NCBI GenBank assembly: GCA_028875655.1
Contig: JAPPCX010000054.1
Coordinates: 1-64,000 of the forward strand
Reading direction: 5' to 3'
DNA: 64,000 nucleotides
Source of the DNA: Chloroflexota bacterium
Lineage (GTDB): Bacteria; Chloroflexota; Dehalococcoidia; Lucifugimonadales; UBA3495
Made by a program: the position numbers and the translations under genes. Positions 1-11,358 of this stretch are shown one piece after another; the stretch's first letter is position 1, and each line of letters begins with the position of its first letter. Below the pieces are notes generated by a model. The model had not been told where the DNA came from, ran no database searches, and saw only the letters and a list, made by a program, of their open reading frames with translations.

Positions 1-24
1 CGGACCTGTGGCCGGAGGTCGCCC

Positions 25-2055
25 ATGCTGTACCAACGCTACCGCTACTCCCAATGGGATGGCACCCAGCAGATCTTTGACATCGACGCCAGCGAGTTGA
101 TGGACGCGCTGTCGGATGACCTCTTGCAGCACGGCGACCTGGCCCGAGCGTTACGCGACCTGTTCCGCAACGGTATGCAGAACCGCGACGGCTCCCAGAT
201 GCCCAACCTGCGCCAACTCATGGAACAGCTCAAGCAGCAGCGCCGCCAGCAGTTGCAGCAGAGCAACCTGGACTCGGTGGTGGACGACCTCAAGGAACGG
301 CTGGACAACATCCTGCGCACCGAGCGCGAGGGCATCCAGCGCCGCCTCGACGACGCGGCGGCTCAGCCCGAGCCGGAGGACATGGAAGGCAAGGAGCAGC
401 AGCGGGCGCTGAACCGCCTGCTCCAGGAACGCGCTCAGCGTAACCTGGACAAGCTGGACGACCTCCCCGACAGCATCGGCGGCCAGATCCAGGAACTCAT
501 GGAATACGATTTCATGGACCCCGACGCTCAACAGCAGTTTCAGGAATTGCTGGATATGCTGAAAAGCCAGATGGCGCAGAACGTCTCTGACCAGATGCGC
601 GAACAGATGCAGAACATGACCCCGGAGCAAATGGAGGCCATGCGCGAAATGATGCGCGACCTCAACCAGATGCTCCGCGACCGCATGGAAGGCCGCGACC
701 CGGGCTTTGAGCAATTCATGCAGAAGTGGGGGCCGATGTTCGGCGACGACCCGCCGCAGAGCCTGGACGAGTTGATGGAGCGCATCCAGCAGCAGATGGC
801 GCAGATGCAGTCCCTCATGGACAGCCTCTCGCCCGAGGCCCGCCGGGAGCTGGAAGACGCCATGCAGTCGGCCATGGACCCGCGCCTCATGGACGAAATG
901 GCCGAGTTCGCCGCCTTGATGCAGTCGCTCATGCCGCCCGACGAACTGGCCCGCCAGTACCCCTTCCTCGGCGACGACAGCATGACCCTAGAACAGGCCA
1001 TGGAGGCCATGCAGCAGATGCAGTCGCTGGACCAGTTGGAGCAGTCGTTGCAGCAGGCCATGCGCACCGGCAACCTGGACGACGTTGACCCGGAGCAGCT
1101 GGCCGAGTTGCTGGGCGAGGAAGCCCGCCGCGCCTGGGAGGAAATGGACCGTCTCCGCCAAATGCTCAAAGAGGCCGGCTACATCACCGGCGACGACGAT
1201 CTATCCCTCACCGCCCGGGGCATCCGCCGCATCGGCCAGAAGGCCATGCGCGAGGTTTTCCAGCATCTCAAGAAGGACCGCATCGGCAACCACGACCTGG
1301 ACACCCGCGGCGCCGGCGGCGACCTGCTCGGCGACACCAAGACCTACGAGTTTGGCGACCCGCTGCAACTTGACCTGCAAACCACGGTGAAGAACGCCAT
1401 CGTCCGCGGCGGCCCCCAGGTTCCCGTGAAGCTGCGCCCCGACGACTTCGAAATCTACCGCAACGAGCACATGACGCGCGCTGCCACCATCGTCCTGCTC
1501 GACCAGAGTCGCTCCATGGGCCTGTTCAATAACTGGGCGGCCGCCAAGAAGGTGACGCTGGCCCTGTTCGCCCTCATCCGCCAGCAGTATCCTCGGGATA
1601 CGCTGCACGTGGTTGGCTTCTCCGACTACGCCCGCGAACTGGAAGAGGAAGACCTCGCCGGGCTGACCTGGAACAACTGGGTCTCCGGCACCAACCTCCA
1701 CCACGCGCTTATGCTGTCCCGCAAGCTCCTGTCCCGCGAAAAGGGCGGCACCCGCCAGATCCTGGTGATCACCGACGGCGAACCCACCGCGCACCTGGAA
1801 GGCGACCAGGCCTATTTTGCCTATCCGCCCAGCTACCGCACCGAACTGGAGACGCTGAAAGAGGTGCGTCGCTGCACTCAGGAGGGCATCGTCATTAACA
1901 CCTTCATGCTGGAAAACAGCTACCAGTTGGTCAACTTCGTGGATCGCATGACCCGTATCAACCGGGGCCGGGCCTTCTACAGCAGCAGCGAAAACCTGGG
2001 CGAATACGTGCTGGTGGACTACATCAACAACCGCCGCAAACGGGTGGCCGGCTGA
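25..2055 (+). CDS. VWA domain protein with long Gln/Met-rich coiled N-terminal region (CoxE / Mg-chelatase D-like)
   Basis: 676 aa ORF; C-terminal MIDAS-like VLLDQSRSMG and ITDGEPTAH motifs; Q/M-rich helices in N-terminal half. Confidence 0.8.
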   Translation: MLYQRYRYSQWDGTQQIFDIDASELMDALSDDLLQHGDLARALRDLFRNGMQNRDGSQMPNLRQLMEQLKQQRRQQLQQSNLDSVVDDLKERLDNILRTEREGIQRRLDDAAAQPEPEDMEGKEQQRALNRLLQERAQRNLDKLDDLPDSIGGQIQELMEYDFMDPDAQQQFQELLDMLKSQMAQNVSDQMREQMQNMTPEQMEAMREMMRDLNQMLRDRMEGRDPGFEQFMQKWGPMFGDDPPQSLDELMERIQQQMAQMQSLMDSLSPEARRELEDAMQSAMDPRLMDEMAEFAALMQSLMPPDELARQYPFLGDDSMTLEQAMEAMQQMQSLDQLEQSLQQAMRTGNLDDVDPEQLAELLGEEARRAWEEMDRLRQMLKEAGYITGDDDLSLTARGIRRIGQKAMREVFQHLKKDRIGNHDLDTRGAGGDLLGDTKTYEFGDPLQLDLQTTVKNAIVRGGPQVPVKLRPDDFEIYRNEHMTRAATIVLLDQSRSMGLFNNWAAAKKVTLALFALIRQQYPRDTLHVVGFSDYARELEEEDLAGLTWNNWVSGTNLHHALMLSRKLLSREKGGTRQILVITDGEPTAHLEGDQAYFAYPPSYRTELETLKEVRRCTQEGIVINTFMLENSYQLVNFVDRMTRINRGRAFYSSSENLGEYVLVDYINNRRKRVAG

Positions 2056-2125
2056 CCTGGGTTACGCAATCCGACGTATAGCTTACGAAATCAGCCATTC
2101 TACTATTCCCGGAACCGTCGTACCG

Positions 2126-2134
2126 TGCTAGAAT
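2126..2134 (+). promoter_or_regulatory. Putative extended -10 promoter (TGC-TAGAAT) of the pyr operon
   Basis: TGCTAGAAT about 30 nt upstream of the pyr leader; no clear -35. Confidence 0.4.
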
Positions 2135-2160
2135 AAATGGCACGAAATAGTACGCCGCTT

Positions 2161-2884
<724 letters not shown>

Positions 2885-2885
<1 letters not shown>

Positions 2886-3919
2886 TGGTAGCCACCGTTG
2901 CCAACGATAACGAATTGTTCCAGGGGAACGCAGTACCCGTTCCCGGTCTGCGCCGGCACGTCCTGGATTTGGACGACTTCACCGCCGAAGAGATCACGGC
3001 GACGCTGGACAACGCGGCTGCCATGCGCGCGGTGCTGGAACGGGACGTCAAAAAGGTCCCGGCCCTCCGCGGCCGCGTGATCATGACCCTGTTCTATGAA
3101 GCCAGCACGCGGACGCGCATTTCGTTTGAAGAGGCTGGCAAGATCCTCAGCGCCGACGTAATCAACATGACGGCGTCGGCCAGCAGCATCGAAAAGGGCG
3201 AATCGCTGCTGAACACCGGGCTGACCTTGCAGGCCATGGGCGTGGACGTGATTGTGATCCGCCACCCCCACGCCGGCGCGCCGCACTTCCTGGCTCGCAA
3301 CCTCAAAAACGTCGCCGTGATCAACGCCGGGGACGGGGCCCACGCGCACCCGACCCAGGGGTTGCTGGACCTGTACACCGCCCGGGACCACCTGGGCGGC
3401 CTGGCCGGGCACAAGGTCGTGATTGTCGGCGACGTGTTGCACAGCCGGGTCGCCCGCTCCGCCGTATGGGGATTTGCGAAAGCGGGAGCGCGGGTAATTT
3501 TGTCCGGCCCTCCCACACTCATGCCCGATCCCTTGACGCCGGGCGGATGGGGAACCACCGGCAATAACGGCGTCGCTAACCCATTAGCCAATGTCAGCAT
3601 CGAACCCAGCCTCGACGCCGCTATCGAGGGCGCGGATCTGGTGATGGCGCTGCGGTTGCAGTCGGAACGCCAGCAGCGCGGCTTCTTCCCCAGCCTCCGC
3701 GAGTACATCCGTCGCTGGCAAGTGAACGACCAACGCATGGCTCGCGCCAACCCCAACGCCCTCCTGATGCACCCCGGCCCGATGAACGAAGGCATTGAGG
3801 TGAGCAGCGGCCTGGCACATGGCGAGCGCTCGCTGATTGAGGAGCAGGTCACCAACGGCGTGGCAATTCGCATGGCGCTGCTGTACCAACTGGCCGGCGC
3901 CGTGGCGGTTGAGAACTGA
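2885..3919 (+). CDS. pyrB: Aspartate carbamoyltransferase catalytic subunit
   Basis: FYEASTRTRISFEEAGK, HPTQGLLDLYT, MHPGPMNEGIE motifs; TGATG overlap with pyrR. Confidence 0.95.
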
Positions 3920-3922
3920 GCG

Positions 3923-5299
3923 ATGGCATTGCCACAGCAAAAAACCATCCTGATTACCGGCGGGAGGGTGATTGACCCGGCCAACGGCAGAGACGGCGTG
4001 TTCGACGTGCTGCTCTCGGACGGAGAAATCAAGGCGGTTGACAGTTCCATATCCGCCGACTCCCTGGACGGAGCAGTGCGCGTAATTCAAGCCGGCGGCC
4101 TGGTGGTGTGCCCGGGTTTTATCGACATCCACACCCACCTACGTGAGCCGGGTTTCGAGTACAAAGAGACCATCGCCACCGGCGCGGCGGCCGCGGCGCG
4201 CGGCGGATTCACCACCATCTGCGCCATGCCCAACACCGACCCGGCCATTGATAACGCAGCGGTGGTGGATTACATAGCGAACCGCGCCGCCAATGTGCCG
4301 GCGAGGGTGAGGGTGTTCGGGTGCGTCACGAAGCAGCGCGCCGGGCGCGAATTAGCGGACATGGAAGAGCTGCTCTCCGCCGGCGTGGTAGCCTTCAGCG
4401 ACGACGGCGACCCCGTGTACGACGCGGGAGTGATGCGTCTCGCGCTCACGTACAGCGGGGACCTGGGCGTGCCAATCAGCAACCATTGCGAGGATCATGC
4501 TCTTTGCCCCGGTGGCGTGATGGCCGAGGGCTGGGTCAGCAGCCGTTTAGGCTTGGCCGGCATACCCGCGGTGGCGGAAGAAGCCATGGTCGCCCGGGAC
4601 ATCTCGCTGGCGGAGCTGACCGGCGGGCGGTTACACCTGGCGCATCTAAGCTCGGCCGGCAGCGTGGCAATGGTGCGGCAGGCCAAGGACCGGGGCATCC
4701 CGGTGACCGCCGAGGTGTGCCCGCATCACCTGCTGCTCACGGATGCTTGGGCTCTAGGCGGCAAGGGCGATCCTAACGTGGCGGCCGGCCCGCTAGCCTA
4801 CGACACCTACACCAAGGTGTACCCGCCGCTGCGTACCGATGCAGACGTCACGGCTTGCGTGGCGGGGTTGGCCGACGGAACCATCGATTGCATCGCCACC
4901 GACCACGCGCCCCACGAGCCGGTGAGCAAGGAATGCACCTACCACGACGCGGCTTTCGGCATCAGCGTACTGGAAACGGCGTTAGGCACACTGATGTCAA
5001 CGGTACACAACGGCGATGTGAGCCTGCCCACGATGATTGAGCGATTGACCACCGGGCCGGCCAGGGTGCTGGGCAACGGGCTTTCACCATACACCGCCCT
5101 CACCCCGGGTACGCCTGCGGACCTGACGCTGTTCGACCCCGACGCTGCCTGGACGGTGGACGTGAGCAAGTTCGCGTCGATGGGGCGCAATACTCCGTTA
5201 GACGGCGTCGAACTGCGCGGCCGGGTCGCCGCGACGATGGTGGGCGGACGTGTGGTGTTCGAGGAACCTGAGGCGCTGAACAAAGGAGACGTGGCGTGA
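3923..5299 (+). CDS. pyrC: Dihydroorotase
   Basis: GFIDIHTHLREPG, ATDHAPH motifs; operon context. Confidence 0.95.
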   Translation: MALPQQKTILITGGRVIDPANGRDGVFDVLLSDGEIKAVDSSISADSLDGAVRVIQAGGLVVCPGFIDIHTHLREPGFEYKETIATGAAAAARGGFTTICAMPNTDPAIDNAAVVDYIANRAANVPARVRVFGCVTKQRAGRELADMEELLSAGVVAFSDDGDPVYDAGVMRLALTYSGDLGVPISNHCEDHALCPGGVMAEGWVSSRLGLAGIPAVAEEAMVARDISLAELTGGRLHLAHLSSAGSVAMVRQAKDRGIPVTAEVCPHHLLLTDAWALGGKGDPNVAAGPLAYDTYTKVYPPLRTDADVTACVAGLADGTIDCIATDHAPHEPVSKECTYHDAAFGISVLETALGTLMSTVHNGDVSLPTMIERLTTGPARVLGNGLSPYTALTPGTPADLTLFDPDAAWTVDVSKFASMGRNTPLDGVELRGRVAATMVGGRVVFEEPEALNKGDVA

Positions 5300-6426
5300 G
5301 CGGTCTGATACATCTGGTCCTGGAGGACGGCTCGGTATTCACCGGCGAGTCCTTCGGGGCGCAGCGGGACGGCTGGGGCGAGGTGGTGTTCAACACCACG
5401 ATGACCGGCTACCAGGAAGTGTTGACCGACCCGTCCTACGCCGGGCAGATGGTCGCGCTCACCTACCCGCTGGTGGGCAACTACGGCATCAATCGCGCCG
5501 ATTTCGAGTCGCGGCGCATCCAGGCCGCCGGCCTCATCGTGCGGCAGCACTGCGACCTGCCCAGCCACAGCAGCAGCAATATGACACTGGACGCGTTCCT
5601 TAAAGAGTACGACATACCCGGGATCAGCGGCATCGACACCCGCGCCTTGACCCGCCGCCTGCGCACGCACGGCGTGATGATGGGACTGATCACATGCGAC
5701 AACCCGGACGTGGCCCAGCACAAGCTAAATGAACTGCCCCGCTACGACAACCTCGACCTGGTGAGCACGGTCACCACGCCAGGCGGATACGCCTGGGACG
5801 GTTCCGAAACTGCGGGTTATCCTGCCACACCGCCTGCGGATGGTGTACGCCGCATCCTGGTCACCGACGTTGGCCTGAAGTACAACATCCTGCGCCTGTT
5901 GCAAAGCCGGGGTTGCGAGGTGATCGCCGTTCCAGCCACCACGCCGGCCGATGTGATGCTGGCTATGCAGCCGTCGGGCCTGCTGCTCTCTCCAGGGCCG
6001 GGCGACCCGGAGCTGCTGGGCAGTATCGTCGAGAACGTGCGAGGGTTGATTGGCCGCGTGCCCATCATGGGCATCTGCCTGGGGCACCAGTTGGCGGCGC
6101 GGGCCCTGGGCGCGCACACCTACAAGCTCAAATTCGGGCACCGAGGCGGGAACCACCCCGTCAAAGACCTGGAATCCGGCCGAGTCCACATCACCGCGCA
6201 GAACCACGGTTACTCCGTTGATGCCGATAATCTGCCTTCCGGTTTGGAGGTATCCCAAATCAACCTGAATGACAACACGGTGGAAGGGCTGCGCCATAGT
6301 GAACTGCCGCTCTTCACCATCCAGTACCATTCCGAAGCATCCCCCGGGCCGAAGGACAACGAGTATCTGTTCGACCGTTTCCTCGACATGGTTGACGACG
6401 CGCAGCCGTTGGGGCGGCATCGGTAA
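5296..6426 (+). CDS. carA: Carbamoyl-phosphate synthase small subunit
   Basis: LEDGSVFTGESFG, PIMGICLGHQLAARALG glutaminase motif. Confidence 0.95.
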   Translation: MSGLIHLVLEDGSVFTGESFGAQRDGWGEVVFNTTMTGYQEVLTDPSYAGQMVALTYPLVGNYGINRADFESRRIQAAGLIVRQHCDLPSHSSSNMTLDAFLKEYDIPGISGIDTRALTRRLRTHGVMMGLITCDNPDVAQHKLNELPRYDNLDLVSTVTTPGGYAWDGSETAGYPATPPADGVRRILVTDVGLKYNILRLLQSRGCEVIAVPATTPADVMLAMQPSGLLLSPGPGDPELLGSIVENVRGLIGRVPIMGICLGHQLAARALGAHTYKLKFGHRGGNHPVKDLESGRVHITAQNHGYSVDADNLPSGLEVSQINLNDNTVEGLRHSELPLFTIQYHSEASPGPKDNEYLFDRFLDMVDDAQPLGRHR

Positions 6427-6456
6427 TCGCCCGCACGACACAGCAAGGACACTCCA

Positions 6457-9400
6457 TTGAGCGATCTCCCCCAGCCACCCCACAAAGTCCTGGTCATCGG
6501 TTCCGGCCCCATCGTCATCGGCCAGGCCGCCGAGTTCGATTACGCCGGCACCCAGGCCTGCAAAGCCCTCCGCGAGGAGGGAGTGTCCACCATACTGGTC
6601 AATTCCAACCCGGCCACCATTATGACCGACCGGGACATCGCGGATCGCGTCTATATCGAGCCACTCACCGTCCCGGTGCTGGAGCGCATCATCGTTGCCG
6701 AACGTCCCGACGGAATCCTGCCGACGCTGGGCGGTCAGACCGGCCTCAACCTCGCCGTTGCCCTGGCCGACGCCGGTGTTCTCGACCGCTACCAGGTTCG
6801 TTTGCTGGGCACCCCGTTGGAGACTATTCGCAAGGCCGAAGACCGCGACTTCTTCCGGCAATTCCTGCTGGACATCGGCGAGCCCATGCCGCCCAACCGC
6901 ACGGTGTCCACCATGGCAGAGGCGAAGGACTATCGTAACGATGTCGGGCTGCCGCTGGTGGTGCGACCGGCGTACACCCTGGGCGGAACCGGCGGCGGCA
7001 TCGCCGAAACCGACGAGGATTTCGTCGCCATCGTGGAGAGCGGGTTGTCGGCCAGCCCCATCAGCCAGGTGCTGCTGGAACGGTCGCTGGTGGGCTGGAA
7101 AGAGGTGGAGTACGAGGTCATCCGGGACGGGGCCGACAACTGCATCACCGTGTGTAATATGGAGAACCTGGACCCCATGGGCGCGCACACCGGCGACAGC
7201 ATCGTCGTCGCCCCCAGCCAGACCCTGACGGACAAGGAGTACCAGATGCTCCGCACCGCCAGCCTCAACATCATCCGAGGCCTGGGCATCGAGGGTGGCT
7301 GCAACATCCAGCTGGCCCTGCGCCCCCATCCCGACGCCCTGCGCAACCGGCCGGGAGACTGGGAACCTGAATCGGATTACTACGTCATCGAGGTCAACCC
7401 CCGGGTCAGCCGTTCGTCCGCCCTGGCCAGCAAGGCCACCGGCTATCCCATCGCCCGGGTGTCGGCCAAGATCGCCGTGGGCCGCCGGTTGGATGAAATC
7501 CCCAACGCCGTCACCGGCAGCACCGGCGCCGCCTTCGAGCCGGCCCTGGATTACTGCGTCGTCAAAATCCCCCGCTGGCCTTTCGACAAGTTCCCCAACG
7601 GCGACCGCAACGTCACCACCCAGATGAAAGCCACCGGCGAGGTCATGGCCATTGACCGCAGTTTTGAGTCGGCCTTGCAGAAAGCCACGCGCGCTTTGGA
7701 ACAGCCCAACTCGTCGTTGCTCTGGGAGGACAAGGACTGGCGGGAGCTGAACGCGCGGCAGGGACGCCAGCAGTTGCTGGACTCGCTGCCCCTGCATCCC
7801 AACGACCTGCGGCTGTGGGCCTTGACTGCCGCCCTGCGCCGCGGCATCACCCGCGACGAGTTGGTGGCGCACACCAGCATCGACCCCTGGTTCGTCGCCG
7901 CGCTGGAACGCATCGTTGACCAGGAACGACGCCTGCTGGGCAACCCCTTGACGCCGGCGACACTGCTGGCCTCCAAGCGGCTGGGATTCCCCGACCTGGA
8001 CATCTCAACCTTATCCGGCCTGCTCCCGGAGCAGGTGCGGCAGATGCGCCGGCAGCACAACGTCAGGCCCGTGTTCAAGATGGTGGACACCTGCGCCGCC
8101 GAGTTCGAGGCGGCCACCCCGTACTACTACAGCGCCTATGACACCGAGAACGAAGCGCCGCCGCTGGAAGGGCCGAAAGCGGTCGTCATCGGCAGCGGAC
8201 CCATCCGCATCGGCCAGGGCATCGAGTTCGACTATTGCAGCGTGCATGCGGCGTGGGCGCTTTCGCAGGCCGGCGTTTCCAGCATCATGGTCAATTCCAA
8301 CCCCGAGACCGTTTCCACTGATTTTGACACCAGCGACCGACTGTACTTCGAGCCGCTGGACGAGGAGGCGGTACGGGACATCATCGACAATGAGACTGTG
8401 GACGACAACCCACCGCCCAGCCTGGTCCAATTCGGCGGGCAGACCGCTATCAACCTTTCCCAGTCCCTGGCCGCCGCTGGACTGCCGATTCTCGGCTCCA
8501 GCGCGGAGGCCATAGATATCGCCAGCGACCGCCAGAAGTTTGAGCGGTTCCTGGTGGACCTGGGCATCCCTCAGCCGCCCGGCGCAACCGTCCACTCCGT
8601 GGACCAGGCGTTACGCGTGGCCCAACGCATTGAGTATCCGGTGGTCGTGCGGCCCAGCTACGTGCTGGGCGGCCGGGCCATGGAAATCGTTCGCAATGCC
8701 ACCGAACTCATCCGCTACCTGACCATCGCTACCGAGGTGACGCCGGAGCGCGAGGTCCTCGTTGACCACTACATGGAAGGCCGCGAGTGCGAAGTGGACG
8801 CCATCTGCGACGGCGAACGGGTCCTGATTCCGGGCATCATGGAGCACGTGGAGCGGGCGGGCGTCCACAGCGGCGACTCCATGGCCATCTACCCTGGGCT
8901 GAACCTAACGGAGGCGGAGGTGGATACGCTGGTAGATTACACCACGCGCATCGGGCTGGCCCTGGGCGTGCGCGGGCTGATGAACATCCAGTTTGTGCTG
9001 CAAGGCGGCAGCGCTTACCGCAGCCCAAGCCTGCCGGTGGCGGACTCCGACGCAGCGGAGCAGTCAACGGTGTACGTGCTGGAGGTCAACCCCCGCGGCA
9101 GTCGCACCATTCCCTTCATCTCAAAGGTGACCGGCGTGCCGGTGGCTAACCTGGCGACCCGGGTCATGCTGGACGACAAGCTCGCGACCCTGGGCTACGA
9201 GGGCGGGCTGTGGCCGCGTCAGAAGCTGGTGGGCATCAAGGCCCCGGTGTTCTCAATGTCCAAGCTGGTGGGCGTGGACTGGTACATGGGGCCGGAGATG
9301 AAATCAACCGGCGAGGTGATGGGCATCGACTGGGATTTCACGGGCGCGCTCACCAAGGCGTTGCAGGCAGCCAGTATCAACCTGTCGCCGGGCATGGGTG

Positions 9401-9798
9401 TGTTGCTGAGCATCTCCGACTATGCCAAGGCGGACTCCCTGCCGTTGATTCGCGGCTTGGCCGACGCCGGATGCCAACTGTACGCTACCGAGGGCACGGC
9501 AGCGATGATCGCGGCCATGAACCTGCCGGTCACCACCATTACCAAGCGCATCGGCGAAGGCTCTCCCGACGTGCTGGACGTTATCAACGACGGCACCGTG
9601 GGCGCAGTAGTCAACACCCTGTCGGGCGACACTTCGGTGATGCGGGACGGATTTTTCATTCGCCGCGCCGCCGTGGAACGCCGGATACCGTGCTTCACCT
9701 CGCTGGACACGGCCCGCGCCGCCATGGAAAGCATGCTGAGCGGCCTGGACAACTACAACATCCTGACCACCGACGAATACCTGGCGACACCGCGATAA
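6457..9798 (+). CDS. carB: Carbamoyl-phosphate synthase large subunit (TTG start)
   Basis: Duplicated ATP-grasp halves; KVLVIGSGPIVIGQAAEFDYAGTQ. Confidence 0.95.
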   Translation: MSDLPQPPHKVLVIGSGPIVIGQAAEFDYAGTQACKALREEGVSTILVNSNPATIMTDRDIADRVYIEPLTVPVLERIIVAERPDGILPTLGGQTGLNLAVALADAGVLDRYQVRLLGTPLETIRKAEDRDFFRQFLLDIGEPMPPNRTVSTMAEAKDYRNDVGLPLVVRPAYTLGGTGGGIAETDEDFVAIVESGLSASPISQVLLERSLVGWKEVEYEVIRDGADNCITVCNMENLDPMGAHTGDSIVVAPSQTLTDKEYQMLRTASLNIIRGLGIEGGCNIQLALRPHPDALRNRPGDWEPESDYYVIEVNPRVSRSSALASKATGYPIARVSAKIAVGRRLDEIPNAVTGSTGAAFEPALDYCVVKIPRWPFDKFPNGDRNVTTQMKATGEVMAIDRSFESALQKATRALEQPNSSLLWEDKDWRELNARQGRQQLLDSLPLHPNDLRLWALTAALRRGITRDELVAHTSIDPWFVAALERIVDQERRLLGNPLTPATLLASKRLGFPDLDISTLSGLLPEQVRQMRRQHNVRPVFKMVDTCAAEFEAATPYYYSAYDTENEAPPLEGPKAVVIGSGPIRIGQGIEFDYCSVHAAWALSQAGVSSIMVNSNPETVSTDFDTSDRLYFEPLDEEAVRDIIDNETVDDNPPPSLVQFGGQTAINLSQSLAAAGLPILGSSAEAIDIASDRQKFERFLVDLGIPQPPGATVHSVDQALRVAQRIEYPVVVRPSYVLGGRAMEIVRNATELIRYLTIATEVTPEREVLVDHYMEGRECEVDAICDGERVLIPGIMEHVERAGVHSGDSMAIYPGLNLTEAEVDTLVDYTTRIGLALGVRGLMNIQFVLQGGSAYRSPSLPVADSDAAEQSTVYVLEVNPRGSRTIPFISKVTGVPVANLATRVMLDDKLATLGYEGGLWPRQKLVGIKAPVFSMSKLVGVDWYMGPEMKSTGEVMGIDWDFTGALTKALQAASINLSPGMGVLLSISDYAKADSLPLIRGLADAGCQLYATEGTAAMIAAMNLPVTTITKRIGEGSPDVLDVINDGTVGAVVNTLSGDTSVMRDGFFIRRAAVERRIPCFTSLDTARAAMESMLSGLDNYNILTTDEYLATPR

Positions 9799-9875
9799 GC
9801 ATCGCAATCCGGATTTGGCGCTGGATTCCCACTTTCGCAGGAGTGTCTGTGGAAGAAGCGGAGAAGACAGGTAAT

Positions 9876-10829
9876 CTACCAGTCCATCACCATGCCAATG
9901 TCCCGCGCTTCGGCCTGCTCCCAAACCACTTTGGCCGCCGCCACGTCTGCAAGTCCGGTGCCCATTAACTTGCAATAGACGATTTCGTCGGCGGAGGCGC
10001 GGCCGGGCACGGTTCCTGCCACCACGTGGCGCAACTCGTGGAACTGGCTCCATTGCACCAGGCCCAGGTCCACAGCGGCGGAGATGTCCCCACATTCGAG
10101 CGGCGCCTGCTCCAACGAGTCCACGAACCGGCGGCTCGCCCTGACCAGCGTGCTGTCGTCCACTTCGCGGTATCTCCGCAGGGTCGGGCCGGCTCCGATC
10201 GCCGTTGCTCCGGGAGACAGCCACTCGCCCTGTACTACCGGGGTTTGGGCCGAAGCGATGGCGATGACGATGTCGCAGTTCCTCACGGCGTCCTCATTCG
10301 TATCGGCGGCAATCACCGGAATCCCCAACTCGTCGGTCATGCGGGTTGTGAAAGCCCGTCGGTTCTCGGCATTGCGGCTAAAAGCCCTCACCTCGCGTAC
10401 CTGCCGCACCAGGCACGTGGCCCGCAACTGATCGCCGGCCTGGTTGCCCGTCCCGATAATCCCCACCGTAGCGGCGTCATCGTTCGCCAAATGCTTCACG
10501 GCTACCGCCGTCGTGGCTCCGGTCCGCAGCAGGCCAAGCCGGTTGGCCTGGGTATAGAGCAATAATTCACCACTCTCGGCGTCGTAAAGGCTCACTTGGA
10601 ACGAGTAGCCGTTCCGGGTGTGGGTGAACGTTTTGACGCCGAACACGCCGTCGTACATCAGAGCGCCGCCCATTACCGCCAGGTAGCCGCCGGGGGTGGC
10701 GATCCGGCGTCGGGTCAGGTTGGCCGCCTCTCCGTTGCCGTAGTTGGCGGCCATCGTCTCGATGGCGGGCAGGACGTCGCCGATGCCGACGCACTCATCG
10801 ACCTGCGCGTTGGTGAGGAAGCGGGCCAT
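9876..10829 (-). CDS. Ornithine cyclodeaminase / mu-crystallin family protein
   Basis: TVGIIGTGNQAGDQLRA Rossmann motif; family-like architecture. Confidence 0.8.
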   Translation of the reverse strand: MARFLTNAQVDECVGIGDVLPAIETMAANYGNGEAANLTRRRIATPGGYLAVMGGALMYDGVFGVKTFTHTRNGYSFQVSLYDAESGELLLYTQANRLGLLRTGATTAVAVKHLANDDAATVGIIGTGNQAGDQLRATCLVRQVREVRAFSRNAENRRAFTTRMTDELGIPVIAADTNEDAVRNCDIVIAIASAQTPVVQGEWLSPGATAIGAGPTLRRYREVDDSTLVRASRRFVDSLEQAPLECGDISAAVDLGLVQWSQFHELRHVVAGTVPGRASADEIVYCKLMGTGLADVAAAKVVWEQAEARDIGMVMDW

Positions 10830-10850
10830 GTCAGAATTCCCGAGGGAGGG

Positions 10851-11093
10851 CTAACGGGCGAAGTAGAGACGATTGGTGCGGACGTACTCGCGCATATTGG
10901 CGGGCACGGTGAACTCATCAAATATGGCGGAAACCGGGCACACAGCCACACAATAAGCGCAGTCAATACAGTCATCGGGGTTGATGTAGTACATCGGAGC
11001 GTCGTCGTCGGAATGGATGCAGTCCACGGGGCAAACGTCAACGCAAGAGGCGTCTTTGACTCCCTCGCAAGGCTGTGTGATCACGAATGCCAT
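10851..11093 (-). CDS. 4Fe-4S (7Fe-type) ferredoxin
   Basis: CVDVCPVDC and CIDCAYCVAVCPV cluster motifs. Confidence 0.9.
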   Translation of the reverse strand: MAFVITQPCEGVKDASCVDVCPVDCIHSDDDAPMYYINPDDCIDCAYCVAVCPVSAIFDEFTVPANMREYVRTNRLYFAR

Positions 11094-11231
11094 CAGATTA
11101 CCTCGGCATACGGGCGAATAATCGCGGCAATTTCGGGCGCCGGTTGCCCAACCGACGCGAACCGTGAGTAGCCCGTTAGTAAGCCGTATTCTGCGGTTTG
11201 TTCCGATATTTTGTCAAGGCATACGGACACT

Positions 11232-11307
11232 ATATCGCTATCGCCGAAAGCGATATGGGAGTTACTTCCACATTGCATTATCCATTATTCTGATATATTA
11301 TATCGCT
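11232..11307. promoter_or_regulatory. Inverted/direct repeat cluster ATATCGCT upstream of LysR gene (candidate operator)
   Basis: ATATCGCT (11232-11239), its reverse complement AGCGATAT (11249-11256), and ATATCGCT again (11300-11307). Confidence 0.6.
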
Positions 11308-11358
11308 CAATCGCACGGATTTGCCCGCAACAGGTTGATACAAAAGGTGGACCGCTCA

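Noticed and set aside
5725-7872. 715-aa reverse ORF antisense to carA/carB (and similar long antisense ORFs such as 51839-53419 opposite fusA)
   Set aside because: Composition (H/G/Q/R/V-rich, no domain) typical of antisense frames of conserved genes.
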